NCBI RefSeq assembly: GCF_031877795.1 | Contig: NC_133942.1 | Coordinates: 3,596,001-3,660,000, forward strand | Length of the DNA: 64,000 nucleotides | Direction: 5' to 3' | From: Strix aluco | Taxonomy: Eukaryota > Chordata > Aves > Strigiformes > Strigidae | Part shown: piece after piece, positions 50,061 to 60,300 of the stretch | Numbering within the stretch: the first letter of the stretch is position 1 | Layout of the letters: every line of letters starts with the position of its first letter | Made by a program: the position numbers and the translations under genes | Notes under the pieces: generated by a model | Seen by the model: only the letters and a program-made list of their open reading frames with translations | What the model was told of the DNA's origin: nothing | Database searches by the model: none

Positions 50061-50244
50061 CCATTTCACACCCTTCGTCGTGCCCTGGCTGCTGCCCAAA
50101 TGTGTGAGGCAGGATGCTAGGCTGGGAGGACTCAAGGTGGCATTCTCCTGCTCCCATCCCTTTCTCTGAAAGGAGGAGGACTTTCAGGTCCCACAGCTTC
50201 AGGAAGCCTGAATTCAAGTCCCAGCGTATGAATTACACGTAATT

Positions 50245-50850
50245 TTACCATCCCGTCACCATGAGCCTTATCTCCTGGGGTGCTGATCTGATAGAAGAGA
50301 GCCCAGACCACCTTGAGAAGAGTGTCCAGAACAGGTAGGTCTCTGTGCCAGGACTGTAACTGTGTCCAGTTTCAGACTCACAAATACAGGAAAGACACTG
50401 GTGTACTGGAGTGAGTCCAGTGAAGGCCACCAAGATGATTAAGGGCGCTCAGGCACATGACGTAGGAGGAGAAGATGAGAGAAACTGGGTTTAAGACTTC
50501 AGGGGAGGGCTAAATGGAGACCTCCTTTCTTTCTTCAACTATCTCACAGGAGGGTGCAGACCAGACAGAGCCAGCCACTTCCCAGAGGTGCAGAGTAACA
50601 GAGAGGCAACACATGAAATGGCAAGGAGGAAAGTTCTGATTAGAAGTTAGGAAAAGAAATTGCCCTGTGAGGGCGATCAAACAGTACAACAGGGTCCCAG
50701 AGAGGTAGGCGATCTCCATCCTGAGAGACAGTCAACTGTGGATGGGATAAGGTGCCAAGCAAGTGATCAGCGTCCTGCCCGGAGTGGGAGGCTGGACCAG
50801 AGACTCCAGAGGTCCCCACCCTAGTCACACCATGGTTCTGTGCCTCACCC
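50245..50850 (+). mobile_element. Old CR1 fragment, reaching the 3' end
   Basis: Contains gaaggccaccaagatgatta, tctcacaggagggtgcag, and near its end ggctggaccagagactccag followed by ccatggttctgtg, the decayed CR1 terminus. It is a different, older copy from the one just upstream. Confidence 0.7.
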
Positions 50851-52689
50851 CGGCAGCAGAGGGAAACCAGGATTGTGAGTGCAGGTTTAGCCTGACTGCG
50901 GTGAGACAAAGCCTGCTGTGGTGTTGGATCCTTCCCCCAGACGCAGGGTGGATGTATTTTTTTCTGCCCTTTCTGGCTCTGAATGGTTCTGGTGCCCATC
51001 ACCCTGCTGAGACAGAGCTTCCTCTTACAGCATCTGCTCTCCCGTCATTTTGCTCACGGAGAGTGACAGTGCCCTCTGCTCCCATCTCCATTTGGAAACA
51101 TGCTCTCTCATCATTTAGTTTTTGAAGCCTAAGCCAGTCAGCCACAAGGCTTCAATCCTTGTTAGCAAAGCTTTCCTCCTCTGCCTGCAAATCCAGCACT
51201 GGCTCACGGCAAGAGTCACACAATATATCCTTCCTTTTCCCACCCTGCACGCATACCCGTAGGTTCTTCCCTTCCTAAAATCACAGGCTTCTTCCCGCTC
51301 TCCAATGTATTGTCAAGAAGCTCTCACCCCTGGTTCTTCACCAAATATTTATGCAGACTGTGCCAGGGCAGGGCTCCTACAGAGGACAAGCACGGTGGAC
51401 TTTTTGTCGAGGTATTTGATGGAGGATGCTCTCTCTGAAGCCCAGAGAAGCAGTCTGTGGGGAACACAGCAACCTCCAGCTGTCTGAAGAGATGGTGCAT
51501 CAACCAGAAGTGTCATCTTTAGCTCCAGGAAAGTGCTGGGGTTAATTTAATGATCATTTTTATTAGCTACCTGCGCTGCATTTATAATAACTCTGCATCA
51601 CAGGTATGACACGGAGCTACTGGCACATATTCAGACATAACCTTTATTTGCAACCATTAATATGTTTATTTTAAACCTGCAAGGGTATATTTTCAAATGC
51701 TTGGCTGCACCCTGTAGAAATTGAGGAGGGTCTGTGTGATCTCTGAGACAGCTGAGGACATGAGCACAAAGAACGGTCCTACGAGTCTATGCTAAGCATC
51801 ACCTTCCGTGTATCCAGGGAAGGAAAGGACCCGTCCCTGTAGGAGCAGGCATTTACCTGGATCATAGTGCATGGACAGGGTGTAGCACGTTTTCCTGCCT
51901 TTGCAGGAGCACAGCGTGACTCTCCCATCCTGCACAGAGGAAAGGACATGGAGGGAGAAAATCCTTCCTCCAACCACCAGTTGTGTTGGGTTTGGTTTTT
52001 TCCTACCATCCTCTTCCCCATCCTTTATAAGAGAAAAGCAGCAGGTGGAGGCACATCCCTCAGCCCTGCTTAGTCCCTCCGACCCTATGGCATGGCTCAG
52101 CTCTGCTCTGGATTTCCTAGAAAACCCAGAGGAGTTGATCCATGACTGCTCTCAGCCACGACTGCTTCCCTCCGCCATCCCGGAGACCTGCCTGCACCCT
52201 TCCACGCTGCAACTGAAGGCACTTGGGAGAGACATCCCTGGTGGCCTTGCTCTTCCTTGGTCAGCCCCCATCACAGCCACCGCTGCAGCCCCAGGGGAGA
52301 GAAAGGGAGCAGGAGTCTCTCTCACAGCTTCTTCTTCAAATGGTCCGTGGTTCCCCTCATGCTGAAGTCGTGGTCCCCGTTACTCCTGGCACCCTGGGGA
52401 CCTGGTGCCCAGGACCATTGGCTTGGGGAGAAGGTAGCCTGGTGGGAATTTGTCTGCCCTGAGGCTGGGATCCTGTCAGTGGGACCCCCCCAAGTCCTGA
52501 GCCCAGAGCTGCTTCATCCCCAGCGGCTTTGTGTCACACTCCCTGTCCAGTCACTTCAGAGTTCTTTGGGAATGGCAACCAGTCACTCCCCAGTCACTCT
52601 CCATCCTCTCCATTTGCCATTTCCAGCTCCTTTACACATGGTCCTCCTGTCTCTTGAAAGATGACGAGTTTTGGTTTAATGAGTCTACC

Positions 52690-53322
52690 AGCAGTGTGCC
52701 CAGGTGGCCAAGAAGGCCAATGGCATCCTGGCCTGTATCAGCCATAGCGTGGCCAGCAGGGACAGGGAAGGGATCTTACCCCTGTGCTCAGCACTGGTGA
52801 GGCCGCCCCTTGATGAGTGAGTTCTGTTTTGGGCCCCTCACTCCAAAAAGGCCATTGAATGACTCGAGCGTGTCCAGAGAAGGGCAACGGAGCTGGTGCA
52901 GGGTCTGGAGCACAGGTCTGATGGGGAGCGGCTGAGGGAACTGGGGAGGTTTAGTCTGGAGAAGAGGAGGCTGAGGGGAGACCTCATCGCCCTCTACAAC
53001 TCCCTGAAAGGAGGGTGCAGAGAGGGGGGATGAGTCTCTTGAGCCAAGGAACCAGCGGCAGGACAAGAGGGAATGGCCTCAAGCTGCGCCAGGGCAGGGT
53101 CAGACTGGCTCTTAGGAAGGATTTCTTTGCAGAAGGGGCTGTTGGGCGTTGGAATGGGCTGCCCAGGGCAGGGGGGGAGTCCCCATCCCTGGAGGGGTTG
53201 AAGAGTCGGGTTGACCCAGCGCTGAGGGATCTGGTGGAGTTGGGAACGGTCAGGATGAGGTTCATGGTGGGACTGGAGGAGCTTCAAGGGCTTTTCCAAC
53301 CCAGATGATTCTGGGATTCTGT
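52690..53322 (+). mobile_element. CR1 LINE 3' end, young copy next to the paracaspase promoter
   Basis: Runs from cccaggtggccaagaaggcc to cttttccaacccagatgatt and attctg. 5' truncated, 633 bp. It is near-identical, in inverted orientation, to the copy at 43,741-44,288. Its 3' end lies about 60 bp before the CpG-rich promoter region of the paracaspase gene. Confidence 0.9.
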
Positions 53323-53389
53323 AGCTTCACTTGCCCGAACAGCGGCAACAAGCCCCTGGTGCTCACCGCCACATCCTTTCGCTGCCAGA

Positions 53390-54300
53390 GCAGGGTGTCC
53401 CCGGCTGCCCCCCGGCCATCCCAGTTCTGCCCCGTCCCGGATGGGCTTGTGCAACCTCCGGCCGCGCTGGCCCGAAGCCACTTCCCCTGGGGCCCTCGTG
53501 ATCCCGGCCCGGCTGGCGGGGATTTCTCGGAGGAAGCAGCCCGGCGGGGTTCTGCCCGCGCTGCCGAGCAGAGGCAGCAGAGCTGTGGCTCCACCATGAG
53601 CCTTGGGGCTGCGGCCCCCGGCAGAGAGGTGAGAGCAGCCCTGGGGCGGCGGGTGGGAGCGCCTGGGGCTGAGAGCAAGGACACGCGTGGGGACGGGGGC
53701 GAGGACACGCGTGGGGAGGACAGCTGTGAGGACGGGGCTTGAGGACACCCGCGGGGATGGGGACACGTACAAGCGGAGGGTGGGGGGGCACCGGGGGAGG
53801 AGGTGGGGACACCCGTGGGCGTGGGGGCGAGGACACCCGTGGGCAGGGCAGGGACAGGCAGCCTTGGTACCCGAGCGAGAGGCGCCTCCCGCGGCGTGCC
53901 CGCAGCCGTGCTGGGGCGGGCCGGGCCGTGCGGGGCCCAGGGGCAGCCCCGGCGCCCTTCGGGGCCGCCCCGGGCGGTAGCGCTGTGGGAGCGGGGCGGG
54001 CCCGGCGGCGCGGAAGTGCGGGGCCGGCGGGGCCTTCCCCAGCGGCGGGGCCGGCGGCAGGTGAGTGCCGGGCCGAGAGCCCGCCGAGGCCCCGGCCCGG
54101 CGAGCCGCAGCCCGGCCTACCCCGGCGCCGAGGCCGCCATGGCCGCCCGCCGCCGCGCCGGGTGAGCGGCCCCGCCGCCGGGCCCGAGCCGCCCCTCCAG
54201 CTCCGGGCGCTGCCGTCCCGCCCGCCGCAGGTGCTGCCGCCGCTGCCCCGGGAGAGGAGCCGCCGGCCGAGCGATGCAGGAAGGTGAGCGGCCGCCTGGG
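53390..54300 (+). promoter_or_regulatory. CpG island and promoter region of the paracaspase gene
   Basis: Very GC-rich with abundant CpG, covering the two first exons. No TATA box was seen. Between 53,676 and 53,850 there is an imperfect G-rich minisatellite built on gaggacaccCGTGGGG-like units. A Kozak-type ATG with a downstream donor at 53,596-53,628 may mark an alternative first exon. Confidence 0.7.
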
Positions 54301-57300
54301 AGCCACTGCGCAGCTCGGCCCGGATGATCCCCCGGCCCTGCAGCGCCCGCGCGTCCGGGCCCCAGGAGAGCACCCGAAAGCCCCGTGGCGTCCCGTGGGT
54401 ACGGGAGGCCAAGCCCCCCCGTTCTGCCAGACCTCCCTTCCTCCCAGGGTGGGTGCTGGGGGCCCGCTCTTGCAGCCCCCGGTGCCTGGCCGCTGGGTGG
54501 GAGCGAGCCCCTGGGGGTTTCCACCGCCGCGTCCCGTTTCTCCGCAGCCATTGCCATCACCGAGCAGCCGGTCTCCGTCTCCGTCCCCGTGGGGTACTCC
54601 TTCACCCTGCGGTGCAGAGCTGAGGGGCGCACGGCGCTGCAGTACCAGTGGTTTTGTCAGCACCAGGTACCGGTGGGAGCGCAGGTGGGTCCCTGCCCGC
54701 AGCGATGGAGCTGGCCCTCTGTGAGCAGAGCTGGGGGGAACCAGGAGGCTGGAAGGAGAGGGGGATCGGATGCATGTCCGTGACAGGGGCTTCTGCAGAT
54801 GCTGGGTGGGGTGTGCGATGGAAAAGCTTCTCCTGCATCCCTGAAGCTGGAGGAGGGGAGGAGACCAGGGTCTTCCACTTTTCCTGCTCTTACAAGGGGC
54901 CTTTGGGGCCTTCTGTTACCAGCAACGAGGGGGGACTCACAGCCCACCACCCATGTTTTCCCTCTAGTCTGTCTGCCACCAGATTCCCGGTGCCACCAAG
55001 GAAGACTTGCCCATCACTGCACAGCAGACCCAACTCTACACCTGCAGAATCAATGACCTCTACAAAAATGCCGTCTTCTCTGACTGGGTGAAGGTGGAGG
55101 TCCATCAGTGTGTCGCCAGAGGTACGAGCGTGTCTTCCAGCTTTTCCATATTTTATGCTTTGCCCTCCCTTGCAACAGTGACCCTGTGCAGTTCCCAGGG
55201 CAGTGTGTCCTCCCAGCTCGAAAATCATGATACAGAAGGATTGCTCCAGCAACGTGAGCCTGCAGGCCTAAGCCAGACCTCTGTGTCCATCCCTCTGGAT
55301 GGTTCAGGTCCCTGTCATGGCCCCAATAACTCCGACTGTGTGTACCTGCTCCTCCTGCTGATCTCTCGCTGTGGTTTTCCCAGAGTTATACTGAGTGTTT
55401 GCCTGTTTATGCTGGGCAGAGGGACTGGAAGAGGCAATCTGGCTATTTCAAAACTCAACAAGAATAACTCCGGGTGTGGTTGACCTCAGCATGTTGACTG
55501 TGCCCTTGGCAAGAAAGGGCAAGCATCAGGTTTGGAAAGCCAGAGGCAGGGCTTTGGTGTGTCATTTACTATCACGGGTGTCACTCTCAAGGATTCCCTG
55601 CTCCCAAAGCAGAAAGGTGCAGCAGTGACGCTGTGGGACAGCATCTCTTGGTGCAGTGGAAAGAGCACAGGGTCTTATACAGGGGGGACAACGACTGTTG
55701 TTTTCTGTCCTTGCGGAGGGAGGACCAATTCTGTGTCGCTGCTTCGCAGGAGTGCCCCCTCGGCTCTGGCGAGGAGAACCAGTCATCGTCCTCAACCCCA
55801 CCGAGCAGAGGGTGGAGGTGGGGAAGCCGCTACAGCTGCAGTGTGCCGCCATGGGGGTCCCAGCCCCCAGCTACCAGTGGTACCGGAATGGCAACCTGCT
55901 GGAACACCAGAAGAAAAAAAAACTCTGGGTAACGTTGCCTTGGGATAGTTCAGAAACTTTGGCTGCTGGGTGATGGGAGAAGCTGGTTGCTGGATGGTGG
56001 GTGTGGGAGAGCCTCAGAAGCCTTGGAGAGACTGCAGAAAATTGTATTATTGTCATCCTGGACATGGCAGGTGGCAGTCCAAGCCTGACTCATATCTGCC
56101 TGTCAGGGCTTGGGCGTGCTTTGGTCTGTGTGATAGGTGAATGCCAGCAGAAAGCAGTCTCCTTGCCTGTCCTCCCGTCTCCAGCCCTTGAGAAGCAGCC
56201 TCGTGCTCAGCTAGCTTTCCCTGCCGTGTTTCAGGGTTGTGAGAAAGCACTCCACATATCACCCCTGTTGCTTTGGTAGCTGACTGAAGGACTCTGGGTG
56301 AGGAGGGAATACGTTTTATGGGCTTCTTTCAGAGCTGTGGATGTTTCTCTTAAGTAACTGATTCCCAGATGCGTCAAGGGCTCTCAGCACATCTCTCATG
56401 CCTTTTTACAGCAGTGGCACAGGAACAGCTATTGTATGTCTGCGCAGGGGACTGCGGAGTGAGGGAGCTGTGGGAGTGCTGCCTGCCTGCAGGAGAGCTA
56501 GAAGGAAAAGTGGTTAGTCCCGACAGAAAAGAGTCAGGGAGACAGCAAAAGGTCTGGGTTTATTTTGGGTCACTGGCTGAATATAAATCAGTGCTCTCTT
56601 CTTGAAGCCAGAAAGTCAGATTTCCTTCTGGGGCATCACGTGAAGAGTAGCGAAGACACGATCCAATCTCCTCTCAGTAGTGGTAGGTACTACAGGGGAC
56701 AGTGGCCTCAGAGTGCACTTTTCACAGGGAAGTTCAGGCTGGGTATGAGGAAGAGGTTCTTCATTTGGAGGTAGGTGGTACTGGACTAGAGCCAGAAAGG
56801 CAGCGAGATCTCTGTCCTTGGAAGTTTTCAGAACTCGACTAGACAGCCATGGCCAGCCTGACCCAGTGGTGGCTTTAGTTCCTCTCTGAGCAGGAGCCTG
56901 GGCTGAAGAACCACAGAGGTCCTCACCAGCCAGTACTGCTCTGATTCTTGTCCCACATCAAGGGATATGGGTAAGAGTTGGAAACTCACCAGAAGAGAGC
57001 AATGCACGTGATCGGAAATCTAGAAAATGTCACCTAAGAGGAAAAAGAGGCAATCTTCTGATGTTGGTCATGCCCTCCCAGTGTGGCTCCTGGGACAGAG
57101 TATGGCTATGATACAGGGTTTCAGGGCTGCTGGAGAAAGAATGGAAGGCGTTTGGGCAGAGGATTCTTGCACTCTAGAAGCTGGGGTCAGCAGCAGACTT
57201 TAGAATGTGGCCTTACTGAGCTTCTTAGGCAGACAGAAGTCATGGGACATCTTAACTTTATGAGGCAAGGAATGAGGTCTCAGTGAACAGCAAGAAAAAA

Positions 57301-60300
57301 GACTTTTTATTCCAGGAACATGCGTGCCTTTGGCAGATACCGGCAGGGGGCTGAAGGCTTCCACCATAAATAATGTGATTTAACTTTTGATCTGTCTAGA
57401 TCACCCACGCAAAGGTCAGTGACTCTGGCACGTACCTCTGCTGTGCCTCCAATAGCCACGGAGAGCACTGGACCAACGCCGTGGATATTCACATAGGTGA
57501 GCAGAGCCAACCCATGTCTTGCTGCAAATCACCTTTTAGCATGAAAAGAGCTTGCCTGGAAGCACCGGGCTGGTGAGCAAGGAGCCCGGTGCTGGCGTGT
57601 GGCTCAGTCGGTGCAGAGGAAGCTGGGCTCCAGGGCGTGAGATTAGAAATAGGATGTGTGGCTCTGACGCTTGCACCTTCCCCCAGCTTGGACGGATCTT
57701 GCATGCTTTTATTAACAAACAGAAAGGCTACTGGTTTTAACTACTGCTTCTGCAGGGAGCTGAAGGTAAGACACTTACTTCAGTGTAGAGAAGCAGCATG
57801 GGGCTCTGCAGGGAAGCTGGAGTGTCCTGGAAGTCGTGCAGCAGCTGTCACGGAACAGCCTGCAGAGCGCCATTTCACACCCCGGCTGTACTGGATAGGA
57901 TGATCTCAGCAGAGCTGGGCGAGCCCCGCCAAACAGCGGGCGCAGGCATCTGCGATAAATAGGATTCCTTGATAACGGGGTTCAGAGCTAGTGAGGGAAG
58001 CGGCGTCTGTAAAAGAAAAAATCCAAAGCCCGGTGATCCGCTGTACTGCGGCGTGGGATGCTGCTGGGTCCTGCAGTGTGTCAGAAACCTGCCACGTTAG
58101 GGCAGGTTGAGCGCTCTGAGATGCTCACTGCGGTTTTCTTGCCTTGCCAAGGTGCTGGTTTAGTAGCTCCTTGGCCAAATCACAGCAGGCTCCTATGCTA
58201 AAGCTCATTTACAGCCATGCTGAGATGAAGCGATGCACTCAGACGCATAGAGCTGGAGAGGATGGTGCTTATTTCGGGAAGGTTCAGGCCCCTTGTGCTG
58301 GCAGCCCAGGCCTGATGCTGCATGAGCTGACGGATCCCAAGGAGAAGATGGGTCCCCAGAGCCTCGGGCATGCTCCACCTTCGGTGTGACGGCCGCTTTG
58401 GCCCTCTGCCCTCGCCCTGTTGTGAGACAGGAATAGCACAGGCTAGCTTTGCTGGCTCTTTACTCCATCTAGAGATTTTTCTATGCCATAAGCTTCTCAT
58501 CTTGCCTTTTAGCCTGGGTTTAAAATTGCTCCAGAGTGCAAATCGGTCCTGTATAGCCAGAGAGCAGTCTCCCTGCCTCCTCGCAGCTGGCAAAACAGCA
58601 TCCAGGGGGGACAGGCAGCAAGAAAGGGGCACCAGATTGGGTTGGGTTCAAAATGTTACAGCTGGGTAGCTTTAACATACAACAGGCAGCTCTGTCAGAG
58701 GCAGGAAAGGATGAATGGGCTTGTTCTGATGGCTTCCCAGGCATCTCTGGTGTATTAGCAACACTAGTTCAGGTGCTAAACATCTTCCAGACCCCTGAGA
58801 TTTATGCAATTAAAAATATGCCCTTAATTTCTTCTTTTAGAGCCTGTAGGGCTTTACGGTTTTCTCCTGGGATTTTTTTTTCCATAATTTTTAATTTAAA
58901 TAGGAAAAGCTGGGACTGTTAGGGTGGTGATGATTTTAAGAGGCTGGGAGCGCTTGGGTGAGGAGCTTGGGGAGCTTGCAAAAGTGAGTCACATTTGGGG
59001 TGGCTTTTCTGCGCCGAAACTGCTAAAAGGCAGGGAAAGGCAAAGCAGGGTGGTGAAAGGCTCTGGGAATATTATCGCTATCAAAAGCAAACAGTCAGCT
59101 TCCTCTGCGCTGACCGCTCATGAGGAGAAGCTCTCTGTTTTGAAGCTTATGTTGACCTTGAGTCGTTGTGTTTCCTTTGCTTTCGCTGCAGTGAGGGAGT
59201 GGGCAAGTCATCTCGGGAAGCGCGGCAGACCAGGCAGGGCTGGTACAGGTAGCACCGACCTGCTGATGGGTATGAGCTCCTCCGTGCTCTCCCTCCTTCC
59301 CCTGCTCTGCCCCTTCTCCAAGCTTTGCTTCCCAGCTGCTCATGATTTCATAAATCAGGCAGGATAAAATCGCCAGACCAGTGTCTTTAAGGTTAGCAGT
59401 CAGGCAATGAGTTGTTTGTGCGGAGGCTCCGTAGTGTTCGATCCAGCTTTGCGTTGCTGAGGGATGTTGGAGCAGGGGTGCTGGGCACAGGCTTATCATT
59501 CCCTCTTTCTTTTCCAGGTACATGTCACTCTGAAAAGTTTTTCGGTGAGTACTGTCATCTCTTCTTCCTGAGCAATTATTCCCGTAATTAAAAGCCAGGC
59601 TCCGGGGTGGATGGCAGGACAGGGCATAGGGGTGCTTTTCCTGCAGAGACCCTTCAAGCCTTTATGCCCACTGTTGTGGTCTGAGCCCAGAGGGCAACCA
59701 AGCACCATGCAGCCATTCACTCACCCCTTCCCCCCCAGTGCTGGGAAGGAGAAAAATGGATCAAAAGGCTCCAGAATGGAGATAAGGACAGAGCAGGGTG
59801 GCTCACCCATTGTGGTCACAGGCAAAAGCCAGGCTCCTTAGGGAAGGAAAAAGAACATCACTGTAATTCAAACACTAACAACAACAACACTTAACAGACG
59901 GAATGGGACAGTGAGAAGTGTTACCATTAAAAACACCTCCCCCCATCCCTCCCTTCTTCCCAGGCTCAGTTTTGTTCCCAGTATTTCTGTCTCCTCCCTT
60001 GGTGGGGCAGGGGATGGAGGGTGCAGTTAGTCTGCTACTTCTTCCTGCAAGGGAGAGGGGAAGCACCCTTCTGCATTCTTCCCCCTGCTCCACGTGCCAC
60101 CCCTCTCACAGGAGACAGTCCTCCACAAACTCTCTCTGCCGTGAGTCCTCCCCACGGGGTCCATTCTTGTTGAGATGCTCCAGCCTGGGTCACCCCCACG
60201 TGTTGCAGTCCTCCCAGTGCCCAACTACAACAGCGGGGGTTCTTCTTCCTGTAGGGTCCCGGGGGTCCTCCACAGGCTGCAGGTGAATCTCTGCTCCACC

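Larger units (their letters stand above)
46450..53560. other. Intergenic region between ALPK3 and the paracaspase gene
   Basis: Seven kilobases between two divergent promoters. CR1 pieces lie at 47,205-47,290, 49,680-50,060, 50,245-50,850 and 52,690-53,322, and a probable solo LTR at 47,428-48,020. Stretches 46,450-47,200, 48,020-49,680 and 50,850-52,690 hold nothing I can name. Open frames up to about 155 codons (for example 51,901-52,365) show no recognisable domain. Confidence 0.6.

Noticed and set aside
51901-52365. 155-codon open frame in the intergenic region
   Set aside because: No domain, no splice-supported context and no similarity I recognise; its length is within chance for this composition.
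53676-53850. Repeat array near 53.7 kb considered as a CRISPR-like array
   Set aside because: Units are imperfect, G-rich and directly adjoining without spacers, in a vertebrate genome; it is an ordinary GC-rich minisatellite.
53284-54663. 459-codon minus-strand open frame
   Set aside because: It lies on a CpG island and translates to low-complexity Pro/Arg/Gly sequence. It overlaps the well-supported paracaspase exons on the other strand.
54667-54684. Earlier donor (gtaccg) for the first Ig1 exon
   Set aside because: Weak donor. Using it would drop the V-P-V-G-A-Q strand that aligns with MALT1; the gtgggt donor at 54,685 is stronger and also keeps phase.
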